Assembly: GCA_964351025.1 (NCBI GenBank)
Contig: CAYGLV010000022.1
Location: 1 to 36,131, forward strand
Length of the DNA stretch: 36,131 nucleotides
DNA from: CAYGLV01 sp964351025
GTDB taxonomy: Bacteria; Actinomycetota; Thermoleophilia; Gaiellales; Gaiellaceae
Direction of reading: 5' to 3'
In this document: positions 23,644 through 30,627 of the stretch, in pieces
Layout: each line of letters begins with the position of its first letter
Numbering within the stretch: the first letter of the stretch is position 1
Notes under the pieces: generated by a model
The model's database searches: none
The model's input: the letters and a program-made list of their open reading frames with translations, nothing else
Told to the model about the DNA's origin: nothing
Program-made: the position numbers and the translations under genes

Positions 23644-24402
23644 GTGCAGGAAGGTCGACGGCCCGGAGTAACGCTCCGGGCCGTCGACGTGTCCCGTTCG
23701 TTCGCGGGGGTGCTCGCGCTGCAGGGCGTCTCGCTCGAGCTGCACAGGCACGAGGTCGTCGGCCTCATCGGTCCCAACGGGGCCGGCAAGTCCACCCTCG
23801 TGAACGTCCTCAGCGGCTTCGACTTCCCGACCGAGGGGCAGGTCGAGCTCGGCGGGCGGGCGATCACGCGCTGGAGCGCGCACCGGCGCGGCCGCAACGG
23901 CCTCGCTCGCACGTTCCAGCACAGCCACGCCTTTCGCTCGCTTTCGGTGCGGGAGAACGTGGAGGTGGCGGCGCTCGGCGTCGGCGCCGGGCCGCGCGCG
24001 GCTCGCCGCCGCGCTGACGAGCTGCTCGGCCTGCTCGGTCTCGCAGGCTACGAGCACGTTCCGGCCGGCGCGCTCCCGCACGGCGCCGAGCGACGGCTCG
24101 GCGTTGCGCGCGCGCTCGCAACGGGTCCGTCCTTCGTGCTCATGGACGAGCCGGCCGCGGGCCTCCCGGAGGCGGAGGTACCGGAGTTCGCGGCGGTCGT
24201 CCGCTCGGTGCGCGACGACTACGACGCCGGTGTGCTCCTGATCGACCACAACATGGCTCTGATCATGGACGTCTGCGACCGGATCCAGGTTCTCGACCAG
24301 GGGCGAACGCTCGCGGACGGCACCCCCGACGAGATCCGGGGCAGCCTCGACGTCGCCGCCGCCTACCTCGGCGAGAGCGCGGTCAGCGAGGCGGACGCGT
24401 GA
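23644..24402 (+). CDS. livG: ABC transporter ATP-binding protein (LivG-like)
   Basis: A 252-residue ATPase of the branched-chain-type importer. Walker A is GPNGAGKST (about residues 43-51); the LivG-specific TFQHSHAFRSLSVRENV is present, and Walker B is FVLMDEPAAGLP. The signature motif is degenerate (ALPHGAERRLGVARAL instead of LSGGQ/LSYGQ), and VLLIDHNMALIMDVCDRIQVLDQG is the H-loop. GTG 23644 is preferred to TTG 23623 because GGAGAG lies six bases before it. A strong hairpin (23654-23688) lies within its first codons; the first beta strand of the domain (VTLRAVDVSRSF) is encoded by the same bases, so a start after the hairpin is unlikely. Confidence 0.93.
   Translation: MQEGRRPGVTLRAVDVSRSFAGVLALQGVSLELHRHEVVGLIGPNGAGKSTLVNVLSGFDFPTEGQVELGGRAITRWSAHRRGRNGLARTFQHSHAFRSLSVRENVEVAALGVGAGPRAARRRADELLGLLGLAGYEHVPAGALPHGAERRLGVARALATGPSFVLMDEPAAGLPEAEVPEFAAVVRSVRDDYDAGVLLIDHNMALIMDVCDRIQVLDQGRTLADGTPDEIRGSLDVAAAYLGESAVSEADA
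23654..23688 (+). promoter_or_regulatory. Strong RNA hairpin in the first codons of livG
   Basis: Arms GTCGACGGCCCGGAG (23654-23668) and CTCCGGGCCGTCGAC (23674-23688) pair perfectly over 15 bp around a five-base loop, TAACG. There is no U-tract. It stands 37 bp after the solute-binding-protein stop and 10 bp after the livG start, where many importer operons carry an attenuating or mRNA-stabilising stem-loop. Confidence 0.75.
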
Positions 24403-25118
24403 GCTCTTCGGACGTCGTCCTCGAGCTGCGTGACCTCGGAGTCGCCTACGGTGGCGTCGCCGCGGTGCGCGGTCTGTCGCTCGAGGTGCGCCGCGGCGAG
24501 ATCGTCGGCCTGATCGGGCCGAACGGTGCCGGCAAGTCGACGACGTTGCATTCGATCATGGGGCTCGTGCCGGCCCGCGAGGGGGAGATCCTGCTCGCCG
24601 GCCGCTCGCTCCGCGGTCGCTCTCCGGAGCGCGTCGCCCGGAGCGGCGTCGCACTCGTGCCCGAAGGACGGCGCATCTTCGCCGACCTCAGCGTCGAGGA
24701 GAACCTCCGGCTCGGGCTCGCCGGCCGGCGCAGCACGGCAGGCGCCGGCGCCGACGTCGAGGGTGTCTACGACCTGTTCCCGATCGTCAAGGAGTTTCGC
24801 CGGCGACGGGCAGGGGCCCTCTCCGGCGGGCAGCAGCAGCAACTCGCGATCGCGCGTGCTCTTGTTGCCGCACCCGACGTCCTGTTGCTCGACGAGCCGT
24901 CGCTCGGGCTCTCGCCGACCGTCGTCGACGTCGTCTTCGGGGCGCTCACGGCGATCCGCGAGCGCGGCGTCACGGTTCTGCTCGTGGAGCAGCGGGCGCA
25001 GCGCACCGTCGCGCTCGCCGACCGCACATACGTGCTCGCCAACGGGGAGCTTCGCCTGACCCTCACCCCGGCCGACGCGGCCGACACACAGAAGATGGTG
25101 GCGGCGTACCTCTCCTGA
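24399..25118 (+). CDS. livF: ABC transporter ATP-binding protein (LivF-like)
   Basis: A 239-residue second ATPase of the importer. Walker A is GPNGAGKST (about 40-48), the signature is ALSGGQQQQLAIARAL (about 140-155), Walker B is LLLDEPSLGLSP, and VLLVEQRAQRTVALADRTYVLANG is the H-region, where the usual His is replaced by the LivF-type Gln. PEGRRIFADLSVEENLRLG is the classic LivF sequence. The GTG start overlaps the livG stop by four bases. Confidence 0.94.
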   Translation: MSSSDVVLELRDLGVAYGGVAAVRGLSLEVRRGEIVGLIGPNGAGKSTTLHSIMGLVPAREGEILLAGRSLRGRSPERVARSGVALVPEGRRIFADLSVEENLRLGLAGRRSTAGAGADVEGVYDLFPIVKEFRRRRAGALSGGQQQQLAIARALVAAPDVLLLDEPSLGLSPTVVDVVFGALTAIRERGVTVLLVEQRAQRTVALADRTYVLANGELRLTLTPADAADTQKMVAAYLS

Positions 25119-25159
25119 CCGCCTCGCTGCCGCTCGCTGCCCTGACCATCGACTGGCAG

Positions 25160-26035
25160 GTGCTGGTGGACGCCGTGGGCCTGGGGGCCGTCTACGCGCT
25201 GATGGCCGTCGGGATCGGGCTCGTCTTCGGCGTCCTTCGCCTCGTCAACTTCGCCTACGGGCAGCTGATCATGGCCGGGGCATACGCGCTCGCCTTCGCG
25301 TCGCAATGGGACTGGCCGCTGTGGGCGGGGGTTGCGCTCTGCTTCGCGGTCGTGATCGCGCTGTCGCTGGCGATGGACCGGGCGGTGTTCCGCCCGCTCA
25401 GGGCGCAATCGCCTGCGGTCATGCTCGTGGCGACGTTCTCCGTCGCATTCCTGCTGCAGAGCATCGCGCTGCTCGCGTTCGGGCCGCTCGGCAAGGCGGC
25501 GTCGTCGCTCGGCTACCTCAACCGGGCGGTCTCCGTCGGCGGTGTCGACATCCGCAAGATCACGCTCGTCGCGATCGTCGTTGCCGCGTTCTGCCTGATC
25601 GCGCTCGTGCTGCTGCTCGAGCGGACGACTGTTGGGCTGCACATGCGTGCGGCCGCAATGGACTTCCGCACGTCGCGCCTGCTCGGCGTCATGGCGGATC
25701 GCGTGATCGGCTCGGCGGTGCTCGTGTCGGCGCTGCTCGCCGCCGCCGTCGCGGTGATCCTGACTGTGCAGAACCCGCTCGTGACACCCGACTTCGCGCT
25801 TCGTGACACGATCGTCGTCCTGGCCGGGGTCGTCGTCGGAGGGATGCACCGATTGCTCTCCGCCACGCTCGGGGGCTTCGCGATCGGCTTCGTGTCGGGG
25901 CTGCTCGGCGGCGCGCTGCCCACCGACCAGAGCCAGTATCTGCCGTCGTTTCTGTTCGGACTCGTCATCCTCGTCCTGCTCGTGCGCCCGGGCGGGCTCT
26001 TCTCCCGCGGCCAAGGGCCGATGGAGCGCGTATGA
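25160..26035 (+). CDS. livH: Branched-chain-type ABC transporter permease (LivH-like)
   Basis: A 291-residue integral membrane permease. It starts LVDAVGLGAVYALMAVGIGLVFGVLRLVNFAYGQLIMAGAYALAF, the conserved LivH opening (G..YALmA.G..L.fGv...vNfAhG), and has about eight hydrophobic segments. The coupling region ERTTVGLHMRAAAMDFRTSRLLGV follows the R..A.d...A...Gi pattern. The start is uncertain: GTG 25160 lacks a good ribosome binding site. The frame is open back to a CTG at 25115 overlapping the livF stop, which would add about 15 residues (LTASLPLAALTIDWQ). The 3' end overlaps livM (ATGA). Confidence 0.9.
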   Translation: MLVDAVGLGAVYALMAVGIGLVFGVLRLVNFAYGQLIMAGAYALAFASQWDWPLWAGVALCFAVVIALSLAMDRAVFRPLRAQSPAVMLVATFSVAFLLQSIALLAFGPLGKAASSLGYLNRAVSVGGVDIRKITLVAIVVAAFCLIALVLLLERTTVGLHMRAAAMDFRTSRLLGVMADRVIGSAVLVSALLAAAVAVILTVQNPLVTPDFALRDTIVVLAGVVVGGMHRLLSATLGGFAIGFVSGLLGGALPTDQSQYLPSFLFGLVILVLLVRPGGLFSRGQGPMERV

Positions 26036-27057
26036 ATCGTCGTGCCCTGGCCCAGCTCGGCGGTCCCGTGCTGCTCGTCGTCGTGGCGGCCCTGCTCGGC
26101 GGCGCCGCCTCGTCCTCGACCGAGGTCTACTTCATCAACGCGCTCGTCGCCGTCTCGATCGTCGTAGCGCTCTACGCGTTCGTCGGCAATTCGGGCGTGC
26201 TCTCGTTCGGCCACATCAGCTTCGTCGCTGTTGGAGCCTGGACGGCCGGCGTGCTGTCGGTGCCGCGCGGCGAGAAGCCGGCGATCATGCAGTACCTGTT
26301 CCCGTTCCTGCGCGACCACACCGTCGGGAACATCCCGTCGCTCGCGATCGCGGCCGCCGTCGGCGGTGTCTACGCGCTCCTGATCGGCCTGCCGTTGATG
26401 CGCCTGTCGGGCCTCACCGCGGGCATCGCGACGTTCGGCGTGCTCGAGATCACGCACAACGTGCTCCGCTACTACGAGAAGATCGGCCCGGGCTCGAACG
26501 CGTTCTCGTCCGTCCCGGAGACGACCGACCTGTGGCAGTCCACCGTCGGAGCCGTGATCGTGATCGCGATCGTCTTTGCCTACCAGAGCAGCCGTTTCGG
26601 GCGCCTGTTGCGCGGAACGCGTGAGGACGTCGCCGCCGCGCGGGCCGTCGGCGTGTCGGTCTACCGCCAGCGGCTCGTCGCGTTCACGCTCTCCGGCGCG
26701 CTCGCTGGTTTTGCCGGCGGCCTCTACGTCCACCTGCTGCCGATCACTACCGAGACCTTGTACCTCGATCTCACGTTCATCACGCTCGCGATGCTGGTGA
26801 TCGGCGGGATGACCAGCCTCTGGGGCGCTGTCGTCGGTGCTCTCGCGGTGAGCGGGCTCGACTCGCTGCTCGCGCAGTCCGAGAACGGTCTCGACGTCGG
26901 CGGTCTCACCCTCGATCTTCCGGCCGGGACGCGCCTCGTCGTCGTGGGCACCTTGATGGCGCTCGTCCTGATCCTGCGACCCAGCGGCATCACCGGTGGG
27001 CGAGAGTTCTCGCTCCGGCTGCCACACCGCGTCCGCCGCGGAAAGGGGGCAGGATGA
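26032..27057 (+). CDS. livM: Branched-chain-type ABC transporter permease (LivM-like)
   Basis: A 341-residue permease partner of LivH. After a hydrophobic N terminus come YAFVGNSGVLSFGHISFVAVGAWTAGVL (the LivM 'G..G..SfGh..f..iGaY' block) and LIGLPLMRLSGLTAGIATFGVLEITHNVLRYYEKIGPGSNAFSSVP. Then come the coupling helix RGTREDVAAARAVGVSVYRQRLVAFTLSGALAGFAGGLYVHLLP and the late GGMTSLWGAVVGAL. All are standard for the subunit. It ends in a short basic cytosolic tail and overlaps the next gene by four bases. Confidence 0.94.
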   Translation: MNRRALAQLGGPVLLVVVAALLGGAASSSTEVYFINALVAVSIVVALYAFVGNSGVLSFGHISFVAVGAWTAGVLSVPRGEKPAIMQYLFPFLRDHTVGNIPSLAIAAAVGGVYALLIGLPLMRLSGLTAGIATFGVLEITHNVLRYYEKIGPGSNAFSSVPETTDLWQSTVGAVIVIAIVFAYQSSRFGRLLRGTREDVAAARAVGVSVYRQRLVAFTLSGALAGFAGGLYVHLLPITTETLYLDLTFITLAMLVIGGMTSLWGAVVGALAVSGLDSLLAQSENGLDVGGLTLDLPAGTRLVVVGTLMALVLILRPSGITGGREFSLRLPHRVRRGKGAG

Positions 27058-27971
27058 GAGTCTGCATTGTCGGTTGCGGTGCTGTCGGCAGCCTCTTCGC
27101 CGCTAACCTCGCGCAACTCGACGACGTCGAGGTCTGGGCGTACGACCTCAATGCGGCACACGTCGCCGCGATCAACGAGCACGGCTTGCGCCTCTCGGGC
27201 GCCGGCGAGGTCGTGGCGCGCCTGCGCGCGACGGCGGACGCGCTCGAGCTGCCGCCGTGCGAGTTCGGCATCGTCGCGACGAAGGCCATGCACGCCGAGG
27301 GCGCCGTCGAGGCGACCGCGCATGCCTTCGCCGACGGCTGCGTTGCCTCCGTCATGAACGGGGTCGGCAACGAGGAGACGCTCGCGCGTCATGTCGAGCG
27401 CGTGATCCGTGGCACGACCTTTCCGGCCGGGAAGATCGTCGAGCCGGGGCACGTGCAGTGGGACGTCAAGGGCGACACCACGTTCGGCCCCTTCGAGCCG
27501 AGCCCCGCGCCGAACGAGGAGATGCGGCGGCTCGCCGACGCGTGCACTCGCGCCGGAATGCCTGCGCAGGCGGTCGCGGACGCTCGCGGCCCTCAGTGGC
27601 GCAAGGTGATCTTCAATGCCTCCACGAACCCGATCGGCGCGCTCACCGGTCTGACGCACGGCCGCGTCTGTGAGGACGGGGCGCTGCGGGCTCTCGTCAG
27701 TGGGCTCGTAGCGGAGGGAAAGAGGGTCGCCGCCGCGCAGGGGATCGTGCTCGATGCCGACCCGGAGGAGCTGATCGACTATGCCGCCCGCCCGGACGTC
27801 GCCTACGGACACAGGTCGAGCATGCTCCAGGACGTCGAGGCCCGCCGCCCGACGGAGATCGATTACCTGAATGGCGGCATCGCGCGCTTCGGTCGCGAGC
27901 TCGACGTGCCGACGCCGCTCAACGACGCCGTCACGGCGCTGATCAAGGGAGTTGAGAACGCGTGGAGCTGA
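27054..27971 (+). CDS. Ketopantoate reductase-like (PanE/ApbA family) dehydrogenase, copy 2
   Basis: A 305-residue paralogue of the protein at 21468, equal in length but clearly diverged. It has VCIVGCGAVGSLFAANLAQ (NAD(P)H motif), MNGVGNEE (Asn loop), WRKVIFNASTNPIGALTG (catalytic Lys helix) and RPTEIDYLNGGIARFGRELDVPTPLNDAVTALIKG. It is coupled to livM (ATGA) and its end overlaps the M24-like gene by 10 bases, so it is co-expressed with the importer. Two such reductases in one operon suggest two successive or stereochemically distinct reductions. Confidence 0.92.
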   Translation: MRVCIVGCGAVGSLFAANLAQLDDVEVWAYDLNAAHVAAINEHGLRLSGAGEVVARLRATADALELPPCEFGIVATKAMHAEGAVEATAHAFADGCVASVMNGVGNEETLARHVERVIRGTTFPAGKIVEPGHVQWDVKGDTTFGPFEPSPAPNEEMRRLADACTRAGMPAQAVADARGPQWRKVIFNASTNPIGALTGLTHGRVCEDGALRALVSGLVAEGKRVAAAQGIVLDADPEELIDYAARPDVAYGHRSSMLQDVEARRPTEIDYLNGGIARFGRELDVPTPLNDAVTALIKGVENAWS

Positions 27972-29083
27972 GAGCAGAACTCGACCGTCGCTACGCACGT
28001 GTGCGGGCCGCAATGGCCGAGCACTCGCTGGACGCACTCGTCGTCTCGGGGAGCGAGTACTCGGGCTTCGAGGGGTCGGTCACGTACCTCTCCGGCTTTC
28101 AGATCGTGCACCGTTACGCGTACGTCGTCGTCCCGGCGGACGGGGCGCCGCAGATCGTCTTCCCGGTCGAGGCGCGCTACGTCGGCGAGCACGGCACGGC
28201 GCAGCTCGAGCAGGTCTTCGCCGATCTTCCGGGGCAGCACATCGCCGACACCGCGCGCGACCGCGGCTGGAAGCGCGTCGGCGTCTACGGCCTCGACTAC
28301 ATCATGACCGTGCGCGACTTCCGCGCCCTCGAGGCCGCGGGGCTCGAGCTCGTTCCGTTCGACCAAGAGTTCGACCTTGCGCGGGCGGTCAAGAGCGAGG
28401 CCGAGCTCGAGTCCGTGCGGGACAGCGTGCGCATCAACGAGGAGGGCTTCGAGGCGTTCTTCGGGGCCTACAGGCCGGGGCGCACCGCCGCCGAGATCAT
28501 GGCCCCTGCCGAAGAGTTGTTCGTGCGCGCCGGGTGTGGCCGGCTGACCATGAACATGGTGCTCGCCGGCGGGCGCCCGGGGGCGGCCCCGCCCGAGTTC
28601 AAGATCGCGCGCGGCGACGCCGTGATCGGGGACTTCGTGCTGCCGTCGCTCGAGGTCGCCGGGCCCGGAATGCACTGGGTCGAGGTCTCGCGTGCGATCG
28701 CCGGGGCCTGGCCGCCGAGCGGCGAGACGTTGCGGATGATGGAGGCCTACGACGAGTACTACGAGGCGGCGAAGCAGGCGCTGCGGGCCGGCGGGACCGC
28801 TCACGAAGCGCACCTCGCCGTCTCGAAGGGCTTCTCGGGGCGGGGCTGGAACCTGGGCCATGTCACGGGCCACTCGATCGGGATGACGATGATCGAGCAC
28901 CCGCGGATCGGTGAGGGGATCGATGTCGAGCTGCGCGAGGGGATGGTGCTCTCGATGCACCCGCACGCGATCTCTGCCGACGGCGAGACCTGCCTCTACA
29001 TGCAGGACACGTGGCTCGTCACGGCCGCCGGCGGCGTGCCGCTCTCGCGCCTGCCGATGAAGATCTACCTCTGGGAGCGCTGA
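27962..29083 (+). CDS. M24-fold protein with altered metal ligands (creatinase-like candidate, copy 2)
   Basis: A 373-residue pita-bread-fold protein. The N-terminal domain has SVTYLSGFQIVHRYAYVVVP. In the catalytic domain D224 (VIGDFVLPS) and H304 (VTGHSIGM) line up with two ligands, and E241 may replace the second Asp. The last two ligands are changed: the LEPG glutamate is His333 (SMHPHAI) and the final glutamate is Gln348 (LYMQDTWLV). Creatinases share this fold and hydrolyse a C-N bond without metal, so a metal-free hydrolase is possible; this is inference. A GTG start lies inside the preceding gene. It is the last gene of the operon, only seven bases from the converging nrfD-type gene. 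Confidence 0.87.
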   Translation: MELRAELDRRYARVRAAMAEHSLDALVVSGSEYSGFEGSVTYLSGFQIVHRYAYVVVPADGAPQIVFPVEARYVGEHGTAQLEQVFADLPGQHIADTARDRGWKRVGVYGLDYIMTVRDFRALEAAGLELVPFDQEFDLARAVKSEAELESVRDSVRINEEGFEAFFGAYRPGRTAAEIMAPAEELFVRAGCGRLTMNMVLAGGRPGAAPPEFKIARGDAVIGDFVLPSLEVAGPGMHWVEVSRAIAGAWPPSGETLRMMEAYDEYYEAAKQALRAGGTAHEAHLAVSKGFSGRGWNLGHVTGHSIGMTMIEHPRIGEGIDVELREGMVLSMHPHAISADGETCLYMQDTWLVTAAGGVPLSRLPMKIYLWER

Positions 29084-29090
29084 GGCGGTT

Positions 29091-30002
29091 CTAGCCGGCG
29101 GCTGCGGCCGCGCGGCGCAGCGGCAGCGGTCGGATCGGCGCGTGGAGCCCCGCGCGGAGAATCGAGAAGAAGACGAAGAAGTGTCCCGCGAGATCGGTGA
29201 TCGAGCCGAGGACGAGGGCGACGTCGCTGCCCGTGGAGATGGCGATGCCGGCGAGGACGAGCGTGCCGGCGAGCCCGACCCCCACCGCGCCGGCGAGGAA
29301 GAGCCAGCCCAGCGGCCCGCTCGTGAGCAGCGTCGAGCCGTACTGCGCGGCCGCATGCCGGACCTGCGCGTTGAGGACGACGATCGCGATGAGCACGAGG
29401 TTCAGCGCCAGGAGCGCGACCTGGAGCCAGTCGAGCCGTCCCGTCGTCGCCTCGCCCCTGAGCACCTCCAGCGTCAGCGTCAGCGTGACGCCGCCGAGGA
29501 GCGCGTAGAACAGAACCAGCACGGGCATCAGGTACGAGTCCCAGAGCGGAACACCGCGCGACGCCTTCAGCACGAAGCCGTCGTAGACCATCACAAAGGC
29601 AGCTGCGATCACGGCGACGATCCCGAAGGCGCTCGCGACACCGTCTCCGACGAACGAGACGCCCAGGTACGGCGCCACGTAGACGAGGCCGCAGGTGACG
29701 AAGAGGCCCATGGCGATGATCCCGCGGGAGATCCACGAGGTGCGCCAGCCGACGATCGCGCGCAGAAAGCGCAGCGGCCGGCCGAGGTAGAGCAGGTGGG
29801 CCGTCGTCTTGCCGACGCCGACGACGAGCAGCCCGGCGACGGCGCCGAGCTTGAAGTCGCTGAAGTAGGAGATCAGGAACACGCCGGCTCCGACCTTGCC
29901 GAGGAAGAACGCCGCCGCGATCAGCCAGGCCCACTCCCGCTGGGGCTGGTAGCCGATCAGGAACTGGTTGGGCGCGAGCACCAGCGGCCGCTCTGCGGAC
30001 AT
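29091..30002 (-). CDS. NrfD/PsrC-family membrane anchor subunit
   Basis: A 303-residue polytopic membrane protein of the NrfD/PsrC family, which anchors molybdenum and iron-sulfur subunits and exchanges electrons with menaquinone. About eight hydrophobic segments are seen. WAWLIAAAFFLGKVGAGVFLISYF opens it, then GKTTAHLLYLGRPLRFLRAIVGWRTSWISRGIIAMGLF, which is the conserved 'lGrP.r.w......SW.srG' motif. The N terminus (MSAERPLVLAPNQFLIGYQPQREW) is cytosolic in style. ATG 30002 has AAGGAG upstream, which overlaps the stop of the ferredoxin-like gene. Length matches short NrfD proteins. Last gene of a three-gene unit. Confidence 0.92.
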   Translation of the reverse strand: MSAERPLVLAPNQFLIGYQPQREWAWLIAAAFFLGKVGAGVFLISYFSDFKLGAVAGLLVVGVGKTTAHLLYLGRPLRFLRAIVGWRTSWISRGIIAMGLFVTCGLVYVAPYLGVSFVGDGVASAFGIVAVIAAAFVMVYDGFVLKASRGVPLWDSYLMPVLVLFYALLGGVTLTLTLEVLRGEATTGRLDWLQVALLALNLVLIAIVVLNAQVRHAAAQYGSTLLTSGPLGWLFLAGAVGVGLAGTLVLAGIAISTGSDVALVLGSITDLAGHFFVFFSILRAGLHAPIRPLPLRRAAAAAG

Positions 30003-30012
30003 CCTGGACTCC

Positions 30013-30627
30013 TTATCTCTGTTCCACGTAGTAGACGGACGGGTTGGTGCCAAGCTCCGGCGACGGCTGCCGGCCGTCGCGCTCGCGGATCAGCACGCTG
30101 ACGTTCGAGTCCTCGTCGGCGAGGTCACCGAAGATGCGGGCGTCGGTCGGGCAGGTGATGACGCAAGCCGGTTCCAGGCCCTCGTCCACGCGGTGGGCGC
30201 AGAACGTGCACTTGTTGACGGTGCCCTCCTGGAACCATGCCCATTTCAGCTCCTCGAAGTCGGTGCGCTCGCCGTGGTAGCCGGTCTCGAGGGCACCCTT
30301 CCGGAGATAGAAGCGGTTGCTGTAGGGGCAGGCCATCATGCAGGCCCGGCAGCCGATGCAGAGGTTCTCGTCGATCATGACGATGCCGTCGTCACGCTTG
30401 TAGCTCGCCTTCGTCGGGCAGACGGTCACGCACGGCGCGTCCTCGCAGTGGTTGCAGAGCGCCGGGACGTACGTCGTCTTCGTGTCCGGGTAAGTGCCCG
30501 TCTCCTCGGTGTAGACCCGCGCCCAGTACGAGTCGGGAGGAGTGCCGTTCTCGACCTTGCAGGCGACTGTGCAGGCGTTGCAGCCGATGCAGCGCGCGAG
30601 GTCGATCACCATCCCCCAGCGGGTCAT
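30013..30627 (-). CDS. Four-cluster [4Fe-4S] ferredoxin-like subunit (DmsB/PsrB family)
   Basis: A 204-residue electron-transfer subunit. Four Cys groups are visible: CIGCNACTVAC (C13-C23), CNHCEDAPCVTVCP, CIGCRACMMACP and CTFCAHRVDEGLEPACVITCP, giving the usual four [4Fe-4S] sites of CISM complexes. It opens WGMVIDLARCIGC, the family's standard start. There is no signal peptide. Its ATG overlaps the stop of the molybdopterin subunit by four bases, and the nrfD-type gene follows after 10 bases, so catalytic, electron-transfer and membrane subunits are expressed together. Confidence 0.95.
   Translation of the reverse strand: MTRWGMVIDLARCIGCNACTVACKVENGTPPDSYWARVYTEETGTYPDTKTTYVPALCNHCEDAPCVTVCPTKASYKRDDGIVMIDENLCIGCRACMMACPYSNRFYLRKGALETGYHGERTDFEELKWAWFQEGTVNKCTFCAHRVDEGLEPACVITCPTDARIFGDLADEDSNVSVLIRERDGRQPSPELGTNPSVYYVEQR

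Noticed and set aside
21468..27971. Pantothenate biosynthesis locus based on two PanE-like genes
   Set aside because: No panB, panC or panD neighbours are present; the genes are embedded in an importer/catabolic operon, so a general 2-oxoacid reductase role is more likely.
29084..29090. Terminator between the converging operons
   Set aside because: Only seven bases separate the two stop codons, and no stem with a T-tract is visible around them.
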